The translations under genes were made by a program, and so were the position numbers. This document shows positions 49,717-61,300 of a stretch of DNA of 64,000 nucleotides, piece by piece (the stretch's first letter is position 1; every line of letters begins with the position of its first letter). Location of the stretch: contig JAJLTO010000013.1 in NCBI GenBank assembly GCA_030568195.1, positions 310,001-374,000 of the forward strand. Direction: 5' to 3'. The DNA is from Dipodascopsis uninucleata var. uninucleata (lineage: Eukaryota; Ascomycota; Lipomycetes; Lipomycetales; Lipomycetaceae). Below the pieces are notes generated by a model. The model did not search any database. It was not told where the DNA came from and saw only the letters and a program-made list of their open reading frames with translations.

Positions 49717-52700
49717 TTAGCAGACACTGAACACCAGCTTTTCTCTACCAACAAAGTGGCGTCCTTGATCTGCTCCCTTTGTCTCCTCAAATGATGCAAC
49801 AACTTCATATTCGCCTTTCGCTAACACTACAATATCAAGCTCGATCTCACGCGTTTCTCCTGATTTCACACTAACGACTGGCTTTTGTAGCACACCATTA
49901 AAAATTATACGACGATTAATATCCAAGGCAGCTGTGGCAGGTAGATTTCGCAGTGCAGGCTGCATTCTAAGAATTCCAGAAACTTCATTCATAACTGATT
50001 CGCCCATCTTATAATTTGACGTAATTGCAACCACAAGCGTTATAAAACAATCCGGCTGAACTAGCCAATGCTTGCGACCAAGACTTTTGATATCAGGGGA
50101 GGGGCGAAAGTACAAATCTAGAACTACATCATCTATCCTCATAATGTCGACCATCTGAGGTGTAATTCGTAGAGCACGAAGTTCGATGGATCCAGTTCTG
50201 TGGGACTTGCTCGTATCAGAAGTATCTCCTACACCAATATAATCAATGGCTCCATGTACTTCCTTCCAGGATCCTCTGAGAACTCTGAGCAATTCTTCTC
50301 GATACCAAAACACAGCCTTTTCTACCTGAGCTGATAGTGCCATGGATCCCAGACCATTTTTATTACTTCCCGTCATACTATCAGGTGTCTGACCGCTATT
50401 CGGAACAACATACTGCTTCGGTGCGTTCAGTCTTGGTATGGGCTTCCTAGAATCAATATCTCGAATTCTTCTTATTGGAACTAGCAATCTATTTGTGTGC
50501 CCTGGCTGTATAGTACTGAACACTCTATGCTCAGTGTCTCCCAGATCAGTAAATATCTCAACCTCCAAAGCGGAAGGCCAAGAATTTCGCAAGTCCAAGA
50601 GCATAAGACAGAAAGAATCCATATCATTCACATCTTCCAGTTTTATTCCAACTTCGTCTAGGAATTGCTGTAGTCTGGGAGATGCAGAAATCCCATTATC
50701 ATTGACAGATATTGGCATGTCGAAACTGAATGGTACAAAATCACATCCAGCAATTTCTATACTTGCATTGACTGTCAAGTTTAGATCTACTGTTACCGTT
50801 CGCGCATATAAGTTCCTTTTAGCCAAGCTTAATGACTCTGGAGATATATGAGAATACTCGATATCTATTGTAGCGCTAGTGAGGCCGCGTTTTCCAACAA
50901 CTTCTACTACTATGTCTCTCTCTCCGTTAGGAGATATTTCAATCTCGTCTTCCTCATCGTCATGTACCCATTGAAGTGCGGATCTCTTGTACAAGAATAC
51001 TTCAATTTCATAGATTTCACTAGCTGATAGGTACTGTTTAGTGCCTGAGGATATCTGTGTACCGGATTGAAGAGCATTCATCAAAGAGTCTGTTGTAGAG
51101 TCCTTGAACTTGAGAGCCAGGTAATTTGCGGTGACAGATTCTGAAACATTTCCAACAACAATCTTAAATTGTCGTCTTTCACCTTCCAAGAGCATCATAG
51201 AGTTCTGATATAAAGACATACTGTTGATACGTAAGAATGGCAACGAGGGAATGACTTTAATATTTAAAGTCTTTTCTCTTTCAATTAAGGAACTGCGTTT
51301 GGTAACCTCTATCCCTTTGCTTTCAAACACTCTATCTTTATTGAGGTGTTGAAGTCCAAATTCTTTAATTCTAGGCGGTGACGCAGCTGCCAATTTAATA
51401 GGCTCTATAGATCTGTACGTCTCCTTACATCCATAGACCTGAAATCGGCAGCCAGTAACCTTAAATACTCCAACCGAAGTCGGCGTCAAGTAGATAGAAA
51501 CAGGTGAGAGCTTTCGAGGAGGCATTACAGTAGAGACGACGTCAGATACAAAACTTGCACCTTCTCCAACCAACGAGACAGCCTTAACTTCAAGATCAAA
51601 AGCAAAAATATTCTGAAGCAGAACACGAAATTCTACAGGTTCTCCAAGAACAAATATTTGCTTTAATTCTCCTTTGTCATCCTTGTTTGCAAACGGATTA
51701 TAGATAAAAGGCCCGGCAGATTCATCTATGATAGCTTCGGTGCTTAGCAGCTTTTGTGGAATTGGTATTAACTTCGGAGTTGTCCATAAACTAGATTGTA
51801 CCACGCTCGCATCACGAATGAAGTTCAAGTCCCAATATTCGTCTTCAAAATCTTTGATACCAACGCTTCGCACAACAGAATAAGCATCACGCATACTTTG
51901 GATAAGAGAGATCTGTTCTTGTGGTTGTAGATCTGCCGAAGACAAACGAAAGAGCAGGTTCACATATTTCACAATACCAACATAATCGGGTAGAACCTGG
52001 CATAGCTTGATGCAAGTCTTCAACAATGATGTCTTGAGATCTTGCCATCCATATGGATTAGAATCCGGAAGAGCACTACTATTAAAATCACCCATAGGCA
52101 CTCCATAATTTGTACATACGTCATGAAGAATAGCAAGGATCGTGCTATCACTGTCATGGTTTTTAATCATAGGATCGCGATCATAAAGAAGCTCATCCTC
52201 ATCGTTTTCTGTTCCGTCACTATCGACGGTCGGTGGTCGTCCACTACGAGATAGCATTCGTACTTGAATAATTCTCGGTATCAGCTCATCTATAAGCTGC
52301 CTTAATACTAGCGCTCGCTTTCTCAAAAATCCCAGTTTCCCGCATGCAGTTGCAATGCCTATTAATATGCGACTCGCATCAAGTGCATCCAAACCATCCA
52401 GTCGGACAGCCTGAGCAGCTGATATCCAGTTCATGATAGCCATTTTGGATGCATAAGCTGTAGAAAAACTTAGAGATTTTAAAACATCATCAGGAAATGG
52501 CCTTGAAAGAACAGCTGCAGCTTTACCATCCGGCGTCCAACCACCGGCAAGACACATGCACGTTAGTAAATTGACAGTCCTGAGAATAGTTTCCGCATAT
52601 GCAATCTGAGGTAAACTCTCACCAGGAAAAACCTGTGATCGGTTGTAAAGTCCAATGATAGTGCTAGTCATCTGCGGTAGTAACTCGAGAAGATGAGGAG

Positions 52701-53876
52701 GTTGGCGTTGCTCTTCTTTGTTTGAACTTTTGCTCTTGAATGAAGCAGTAGTAGAAGAATTGCTAACAGGAGGGAGTACCACAGACGGGATAGTGAAAGG
52801 CACATTAAGATAGGAAAGAATAAGCATGCAAATTCCAATTCCTTCTAGGCATGAGGCATGCCAGAGATGATCGTTGACTCCTTTCAGGACATTGAGAGCT
52901 TCAACATATTCTTTCATTGCATCCGGTGTGCGACCAGCCAGCAGATACATTTGAGCGACTGTCTTCATTGCCCTTCCCTTTCGTTTAATTCTCTGTCTTT
53001 CAGTGTGATGTGATAACGGATAGGTAATTGAGCTACGGTTGTCACGTCCCGTTGAAGATAAAGATCCAGTAGATGAAGCAGCTGATGATCCCTGGGGATA
53101 CGTTACTGAAGAAGAATAGAGCATGACTGAGTCATAATCATCATCTCGTGCGTGAGGTGACGCTATGGTATCCGCAGCCTGAAATGCATGCGCCAATAGC
53201 GGAAGCTCGGCCAATAAAGATGTTGTAAGATCACAAAGAATTGTGCGCATAGAAGTGACTCTGGACACTCGCTTAGGTGGAACAGCTACAAAGTCAATTG
53301 ACGGCATCTCATTTGCTTCTAATGTCGAATCAAACAAAAGAAGCTTGTGAATAACAGCCTCTGGATGCTGCACTCTTAGTGTTGCCAAAGATTCCAGTAA
53401 ATCTGTAATTGCCTTAACATTTGTATAGTCAACTAAACCAAAAACAGCCATGTTTCGACGATGCAATTCCAAGTCTTCCAAATATTTGTGTGTTGTGTCT
53501 ACGGACGTGCAAAAATTATATACAACCAATCCATCCGGAAAGCCCTGAGGGCTGAACATAACTATTGTATTGAATTATTATTAATAAGATCATCATCAAT
53601 TTAGTTTATTTTATAGCATAGACGAAGTTCTGGACCACTTCTTATATAAAAATTTCGAGAGTTACAGAATCTTAACTTACCTCGTTCTGGTCGAACATCT
53701 GGCGTCAAGTCTCCTAATCTTATAACGGACGTCGATTGCAATCGATCAACGAAATTGCTAAACCTCTCACGAGAGATAGACCCTACTGGTACCAAAAAAA
53801 CACGAATTCGCGACGGAGCAGCGTAGGAAAAAGAGTCCAGCTGTTGTAGTTGTTGTGAGTTATACTTGGATGACAT
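49717..53876 (-). CDS. TRS120: TRAPP-II complex subunit Trs120 (TRAPPC9 family)
   Basis: Minus-strand exons are 53681-53876 and 49717-53561, giving 1346 residues (yeast Trs120 has 1289). The donor is GTAAGT, the acceptor is AATAG and the junction is VRPERG|VMFSPQGFPDG. The N-terminal part has the family blocks FSYAAPSRIRVFLVPVG, FPDGLVVYNFCT and the helical RRNMAVFGLVDY region. The middle (about residues 255-480) has TPR-like helices beginning KRKGRAMKTVAQMYLLAGR. From about residue 690 onward come immunoglobulin-like beta domains with VFVLGEPVEFRVLLQN and EIDVQY-like strands. TRAPP-II, with Trs130 and Trs65, activates Rab11/Ypt31-32 and Arf-linked traffic at the late Golgi. A Ser-rich low-complexity loop (about 215-240) interrupts the N-terminal part. 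Confidence 0.92.
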
Positions 53877-54496
53877 CGATCCCCGGGACGCAATCCCGAT
53901 GATCTCGGGATATCTTATGCAATATATATAATCGATAAGCTGATAAAGAAGAAAACCTGAAAGAAATTCTAGTTATTTTATCGTAACAGAAAGATGATAG
54001 TTCAATAATTCTACTCTTGCTAGCAGCAGCCTAATATTTGAGACTCTCGCGCGTGAGGTAGCAGTTTAACTTAGATGGGAGCATTCTTTGATTTTAAGGC
54101 ATACAAAACAGTTAAAAAGAACCTGACTTCACAGCCAGCTACTAGCTAGCACATATATACCACACCCAGTCATATGCCTGGTCTGTTGAAAATTTCGTGC
54201 TCAGGTATGTTATGGTATTTTACATGTGCCACACAACCATTAAATCTACGATCATTTTAATAAATCTATTAAAATCCAGCGAAGGTATCCACTGTCTTTA
54301 CTGTAAGTACGGAGATGCTCCCTACTATGATAGATCACTGAGATCTGAACTCTTCTTAAAGCATAACCTGAGTTGCTGGGATTATATTTTCAATGCATAC
54401 AGAGTAAAAACGCCATGTACTATGAGGAGCCTGTAGCAATGCTATGTTGTTGCACACCTGTTCCAAACAACATGAATGACAAAATAGATATAACGC
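53877..54496. other. Intergenic region, TRS120 promoter / NTAQ1 3' flank
   Basis: 620 bases lie between two minus-strand genes. A short GC-containing near-palindrome (ATCCCCGGGACGCAATCCCGATGATCTCGGGAT region, split by spacers) lies just upstream of the TRS120 start at about 53879-53912. The rest is AT-rich. Short frames around 54197-54576 are not coding-like. Confidence 0.45.
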
Positions 54497-55344
54497 TTAG
54501 ATCCCAAAAAATGCTCCGGTCAAAAAGTCTTCCTGCGATAATAACCTACTGTATGAAACATCTTTGGTCATATTAAAATAATCCATTAAATTCATTGTGA
54601 TTCCATGTTGACGAGCTTGAGGTCCTTGAATTGGGGGCCAGGAAGGCGGAGGTTTGATATACGAAATCGACGAGGCTTTATGTATAGCAACTTGATTTTG
54701 AGTCTCAGAAATTTCCATACCATTATTAGAGAGCAACATATGAGATCGATCAGACGCAAACCAATTAAAGTACTGAGACGCCGTAAATACACGAAAAACA
54801 CGCTGATATGGAGCCTCAAGCCGAAGACTCGGCCTTAATGTTTTGCTGCAGTATAGGCTGAATTTCACAAAATTTCCCACTAGATCACGTCTTCCTTGCA
54901 CCATATCAGATTCTAAGCCGTTTGCAGTCATAATCGTATCAAAATCTAAAACATATAGATTATCTTCAACAGAAGAGTTGGCTCCTCTCGTTTCAATAGT
55001 GGACCGCAGAATAATCACATGATAGTCCCACAGGACAAAACCGTCGGATTGCTTGGACACCTTCTGGCACCATAAGGGTACTGCATTAGCTGGCGAAGAT
55101 ATGAATACAACATAATATCTGGATGGTGCAAGTTTGTTACTTTCGGATGACAAAATCTCGATAGCTTTGTAGACGTTCTCTTCGCAGTAACTATAAAAAA
55201 TACAACGAGCTGTTAATATCCTAGTCCATCAGTTCATGAATTCAGAGTATAGAGTATGGCTACTACTGTTGCTTACAATTGAGTATAAGGAAGATATATA
55301 TCACCTCCATCGCCCTCTACAGAGAGCTCAAGACAAAAACTCAT
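54497..55344 (-). CDS. NTAQ1: Protein N-terminal glutamine amidohydrolase
   Basis: Minus-strand exons are 55277-55344 and 54497-55190, giving 253 residues. The donor is GTAAGC and the junction is LPYTQF|YCEENVYKA. The catalytic triad is visible: Cys25 in YCEEN, His80 in WDYHVI and Asp105 in LDFDT. The spacing is close to the human enzyme (C28, H81, D97). The later blocks FRVF and a HKASSISYIKPPPSWPPIQG loop also fit the family. The enzyme deamidates N-terminal Gln to Glu, feeding the Arg/N-degron pathway. It is absent from S. cerevisiae, where Nta1 does this job, so its presence is informative for placing the organism. The C terminus extends beyond the human protein (205 residues), with most of the extra length within the central region. 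Confidence 0.9.
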
Positions 55345-57273
55345 GTCTTTTACTCGAGAAACAGAATTCGATGAAATGAGAGCATATGACTGGCCACTTC
55401 AAGAGCCCATAATCTATTATGATAAACTGATCACCATGTTATAAATTCTGTATCCAACTAGTAGTAAACATAAATTATGATCTCTAGTAGATATATACCG
55501 TTGTTTTGCGTTCGATACTGCAGTGCTTCTACTACAAACAAAAATTGGTAAAGATTAGGGAGGCAGTTGGGGATAATTTATTTACTTATATCGAAAAGTA
55601 AATATACCACAAGAAAAATTGTGGACTACCAGACAAACAGTATATTGCATATAGATGAAGCTGATACCTACATAATTATCAAATAAAACAGACATGAATA
55701 TTAATCTATCTGGGACTATTCAATAGTATCTATTGATCTATCTGAAGTGCGATAATGCCGTATGCTCGGGTTCTTTGTCCTCACGCACGTTTGCGCGCTA
55801 CAAGCAGTCATCTACTTAGACCCGCAACACAAACTGCATTACATAAGATACAACAATTGATATCAGGCAGTTGACGCCTGATCGCTAAATATATCCATTT
55901 GAGCCATTCTAAGGAATTGCAAACCGTCAATAAAACTATTATACGTCCGCTGTTCTCCAATCCATATCTCACCTTCGAAGAACTAATTCTATGCAGAGAT
56001 CGCGAAACTGAAGAATGCCTGGCTGAACGACAGTGACATGAAGCAGGGTAACGGCGGTCTCCTCCTCCTAGACTGCTAATTAAAATTTAGCTTTTCATTA
56101 GTATGAATTTATGTTTAATATATTTTAGTAACATTTCTGTTTAGAATTCAATATTCCTTCTTGATTTAGTAAGTGTGAGTTTGTGACCGACAATATAACG
56201 TATTGACCGTTTGATCTTCTTAATTTCAGGTAGTACGACGTTGGCTCGTGCACAGTAGCAAGTATACATATGCTAAACAGCGTAAATGAACGCGCAAGCA
56301 GACATGGAAGGCTTTGTGTCTAGTTCATATATCACGACTAAGAATATAAACACAATTCATTCCACGATTAGTTACCCATAATTTGGCACGATGTACTACT
56401 TTCCAGGATGAATATTTTAAATAGTTTTAAATTGTGACAATCCTGCGACTGCTTAAAGATTCCCAGGTCCCGTTATAGTTACCTCTTAATCACCATAGCT
56501 AGTACACTAGCCTCTGAGACTGTAATTTCATTTTTACATCACAAGAATTGGACAATTCAGTAGAATTCTATGGACTTCACGGCAAATGCGCAGTTCCTGG
56601 ACTTCTGAATTCGGATTAAATTTCGAAGCCTTCACAGGTCAAAGCGTGGGTCGCCTCATGACGACCAGTTTTAAACAAGACGCGACTAACGCCTCTACTT
56701 CGCCAAATCTTCCATGTGAAACTGACAAAATCTGTAAATCAGCATTAATCTCAATGAGCTACCTACTAGGCTGTCAAATAATCATGTACTGTCCACATAG
56801 GCTCTATAAAATATCCTGATATATATTTATTATTGCGCCATCCACTCTCTCTTTTATCGTTACAAGTTCTGCTCACATAAGACATTTAAATTAGTAATTA
56901 TAAACAGAGAAATATATATATATATAAAATAAAGTTTACTCTAGTTATACATAGGAAAAAAAAGCCATATTACAACGCAATATAAATGATTTATATCATA
57001 CGACAACTATTGAAGAAATTGGAACGCAAAACTAAAAACTCCTGTTAAGCAGTCGTTTGTCAACTTAATTTCTAGTGTAACACACCTACTGCTTTCTGAT
57101 CGTACCATACATACACAAAGAGAAAGTGACGATATGCAAATGCCATGAAAATCGGTATTGTTTACTTGCAAGATGTGATGTAACGTCTACTAAGTTGCAT
57201 AAAGATAATATCGCAGTCGTTTGGTTTTCATTATGACTAATTTTGAGACACAATTAGGCAATATCATCGTATT
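55345..57273. other. Gene-free region between NTAQ1 and the velvet gene
   Basis: 1.93 kb lie between the NTAQ1 start and the velvet stop, both on the minus strand. It is AT-rich and includes an alternating TA tract (56912-56926). A 77-codon frame at 56586-56819 has no coding character. No RNA gene or mobile element was recognised. Confidence 0.5.
56912..56926. repeat. (TA)n microsatellite
   Basis: An alternating AT run of about 15 bases lies in intergenic DNA near the 3' side of the velvet gene. It is a simple microsatellite with no suggested role. Confidence 0.7.
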
Positions 57274-58367
57274 TCATGAATGGATATCTGCGCCTTGTCG
57301 TCGAAGACTTTCAATAATCATCATTCTTTCATCAACTCCTAAAACAGTAAATCTCAGCTATTAGTATGATGCTATATAGACTATTAAAAAACCACAATAT
57401 ACTCACCTAAATCTTCGCTTAAAACGCTGTCATCACTCTCACTTATCGTCTCATTTTCATTAAAAATAGTAAAAGGCATCGTAAAGACTTCAGCCAACTG
57501 TTCACCTGGAGGTAAGATGCGACTCTGGGAGTCTGTGGAAAACTCGACTCCTTGAAGAAGAGCTATTCTTATGCGATAAGAGCCACTACCCAGAGTAATG
57601 TGGTAATTTGAAAAAATTCCAAAGTACCTATATACGTTCAAAGATGGTTCCGAAGGGTCAGATAATATATCTGGTGACCGCACTAGTACACCTTCTAGAG
57701 GCGTAGGATCTGTAATAGGTACCCGATCCGTTGAGTTGTATAAAGAGATATGGAAAAATGTTGGACGCTCATTATCATGCCTTCCGGCATTCAGGCGACC
57801 TTCTGATCCCGGACCAAAATTTGAGCTGCCCATGTTATTCATATAAGAAATGTCGTCGGTCCCGTTAGAAGTAGACATGCCATCATGCATTGACTGAGGA
57901 CCATTGTTTTGTATGCTTTGCAAAGAATGGTGTATATACTGTGTTTGCTGCAGTTGACTGTTTTGCTCGGTGGCACTTGACGGCGCAGACGACAGTCCAC
58001 CCACGGAAGAAGACGACGACGAAGACATTAACTCTGGAGGAAATATTTCTTCATTTCCAATGTATATGCGTAGACGGACAACGATAGAAGGCATTACAGT
58101 ATTCTCGGAAGTCATTGTAATACGCTGTGGAGGAGAAAGAACGACTGATAATTCATATCTCTCGATGTCGCTCTCTGCATGACTTGTGCCATGCGATGAC
58201 CCAAGGGAAGAAGACAGCTCATGCTCATATGCTTGTGATGGGCCAGCCATAGGCTGATTGAGCTGCTGGATTAATCCGCCTCGGTCGTCAATTGGACCCG
58301 TAGCACTAATCATTCCCTCGCCAGGTGTAGTCTCATCTCCCATATGCACGTCACCAAACCGTGGCAT
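57274..58367 (-). CDS. Velvet-domain transcriptional regulator
   Basis: Minus-strand exons are 57407-58367 and 57274-57338, giving 341 residues. The donor is GTGAGT, the acceptor is GTTTTAG and the junction is LSEDL|GVDERMMIIES. The velvet core is in two parts: residues about 71-105 (YELSVVLSPPQR ... MPSIVVRLRIYI) and about 201-320. The second part has RPTFFHISLYNS, TPLEGVLVRSPDIL, YFGIFSNYHITLGSGSYRIRIAL and GEQLAEVFTMPFTIF. A 90-residue Ser/Gln/Asn-rich insertion (about 111-199, with seven to eight Ser in a row) separates them. The last exon (LRRQGADIHS) matches the usual velvet ending. Velvet proteins (VeA, VelB, VosA, VelC) are NF-kB-like DNA-binding regulators of development and secondary metabolism. 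Subfamily is not assigned. I chose the ATG at 58367 because the frame upstream has no other ATG. Confidence 0.88.
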
Positions 58368-61300
58368 GGTGGATAGGAGCACTGCTGTATAGTATAGGTA
58401 TATGAATAGTCGAATTTCGCTATACAAGTAAATACTCTAAGAAATCTATAGAGAGACATATCGACGTTAGTGTATGCTAGCAGTATAACCAAGTTCGACC
58501 AACTAGAAACAAAGCAGCCAGATGACCAAAGCCCAAATATAACATCATGAGAGTTCTAACAGCACTGATTCAGAAATAGAACAGAAAAATAAGCAGCAAA
58601 AGACAAGATACCGCGCAATCACACTCTTTAGCGCGGAAGAAGTATATAGTCGGTAGATCCGTTCTTTGCTAATATGAAAATTGAAATAATTTGGCTGCTA
58701 CAACAAATTAAAGTTGTTCGCAAAGCCATCTTTGACGTTGATTATTTCGCGGAATCATCAGAAATAACCGCGTAGAAGTACGCACTTCCCAATGAAATCG
58801 TAGACGACTCGAAGTATAAGAGATCATCACGACAGTAAGCAGTAGGATATCGATGGGATATATATTATTGTCTTGCGATTAGTATTACACGCCAGCACAG
58901 ACATCATCAAAAATAAAAACCTATACTGAAGACCATGAATTTAGAGATATCTTTTTCCAAAACCATCAGAACAGTATGCTAGGATCTACTGCATGTCACA
59001 CATTAGCACATACTGTTTTAGAGGATATCAGTAACTGAAAGCAGCAGACACCTCAATCGACGGTGTATTCCTCCAAAGACAAACAAAAATAATGAAGCTT
59101 AATGATAGATCAGACTGCGCAGCTACACAAATCTTCATCATCATAATTTTAGGAACAAAGTTCGGCATCTTGTCACTCGCTACAACTTGGCATCAACTCC
59201 ACGACGCTCATTCAACTTGATTGAATGTCGAACATTCGACCTTGAGAACATAGCCGCAATGCCTCCAGAAATACTCAGTGTAAGATCTTCAGCGCAACAG
59301 CAACTTACGGAAATAGAAATATATAGGGACTAGGAAAACAAGTCGCTTTTTTTGCATATATCCATCGCGTCAGTGCGTCCATATATATGTGCGCATGCGC
59401 TAACGGCTGCACTGTTTGTGATTTCTCTAGTAGTATATATATCACTTTTTACATCACTAGCACGAATAGCGTTTAGACAAATGTAGTACTGCATGCTGAG
59501 TCTCGTAATACACAAGAAAAACCCTAGCTAGAGAACCAGTAAAGAAATCCTAACCAGTAGCTTGGGTCGCAGTGGAGTCAGTTCTGTTATAAGACAGGAA
59601 ATCTTGCTCGTAATAGGATTATAGCCTCCCTATTTTTGTGCATCTATTACTTCCTTGTTCACAGGCTGTAATGTGCTTATGTAGCGCTAGAGCTTATTAG
59701 CTCTAACAGACATATGGCTGCCAACAATAAGTGTCTTTCTGCTAGACACGAGCCCTTGCCCAATAATTTATAGTTAGATAGAGCACCATGAGAAAATCAA
59801 AGCTAAAAAAAGCCTAATACAGCAAGAGCGTTGTATGCGTTTTGCATTAGTGTGTTAATAATAGTGCTTAAAATGAAAGCCAGAAACAGATAAGCTGCGG
59901 GTCACAAATGCGAGCACCTCCTAAATCAAAACGCTGTTTGCGAGGTACTGGCTATGCTCTATCAAGGAAAGACAAAGAAAGGGTTAAAACAAAAAGTATT
60001 CAAAAGAGAAGTCCCAAACAGGCACTCAGCTTTCACTTTTAGAGTGTATGCTCATAGTTCTAACCCAATTTTGTCTGTCGTCTTTCCAAAGACACCACGC
60101 TAAATTAGCGTGCCGAAGTGCAACTGAAGTTCATCATACACTACAAAATCATACTACTATGCACTCTGATTGCTATATTGACCACATAGCATGTACCGGC
60201 AAATAAATGGCGAATAAACGTTCTCAGCTCACATTGTTGGTGGACAAAGCAGTCAAGCTTCTTAAACGCACCAAAATACTGCATACGCTAGCATATACAC
60301 TACTCTTTCGTAAGAAGAGGTTTATAGCACTACCATCATCAACCCGAAACCAATATGAAACCTCGCGATTTGATGTCAAAATCTGCTGATCAGTTTCACG
60401 CTAAATGCTCATCTCTGTCCCAAAAAGTATCTGTAAATGACGATAACACTGCCATTCATCGGCCAGAGGCTCTTTTAATGACTGAGCTGTCATTCTCTAG
60501 TGCCTGACTGTAATCGGCCGGCAGGCTACCTTCCGCATATGAACCTCTATCGTACCGACAAAATGAGTCTATACGTTCCAACACAGGCTACCGATCAAGT
60601 ATCTTAAATTCTCTCGACCGTAATGTTCGGAAATCTATAGCTAGCATAATATTATATAAATGACCCTGCATAAATGACAGGATGCCAAAAGACCCAAGAC
60701 CTGGTTTTCTGAGAAAATCTAAATCACATGGCCTGATCTAATATTTCAGTTCAGATTCCGACAATCAGTCAAATGATTAGCACTAGTTAATAGTCATTGG
60801 ATACGTTATCCGCCCTTAATCGACACAAGTAAATCTACTGTTGCCAATTCTGTCATTGCAAATGTTCGTCGTGCGTGGATTCCTAACAATTTGCGCTATT
60901 ATGCCACCACGGTACACATAGCTTGGAAATGAAATTAGAATTTGCTAATGATGACACTATCATCGTAGCACACAGACAGATATCAGAGAGCCCGGAAGTG
61001 TAACTCCTTCAGCAGGACGTTTGTGAACGCCATATCTAGGAAGTAAAATACCTAGGCAGCCAGTTGTACATCTGTCTAAAACGACCGAGAGATGTAATAA
61101 GCTGAAGGCAGCTTCTGCTTCATTCTCATTATCGCTTTGGTCCATATCGTGGATGACATTAAAGTATTGCGATGGCTCAAGACATCAGACGAGCACCCAT
61201 CTCAGTAGCTCGCTTCGGTTGTTCGATTAAGCATTAATCCCAGATAAAACGGGCCGGTATGTACAAAGCCGTAGAATCTCGAAAAGGTGTCTGTGCTATA

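Noticed and set aside
56586-56819. 77-codon frame in the gap before the velvet gene
   Set aside because: It is isolated, with unordered composition, no splice continuity and no recognisable motif.
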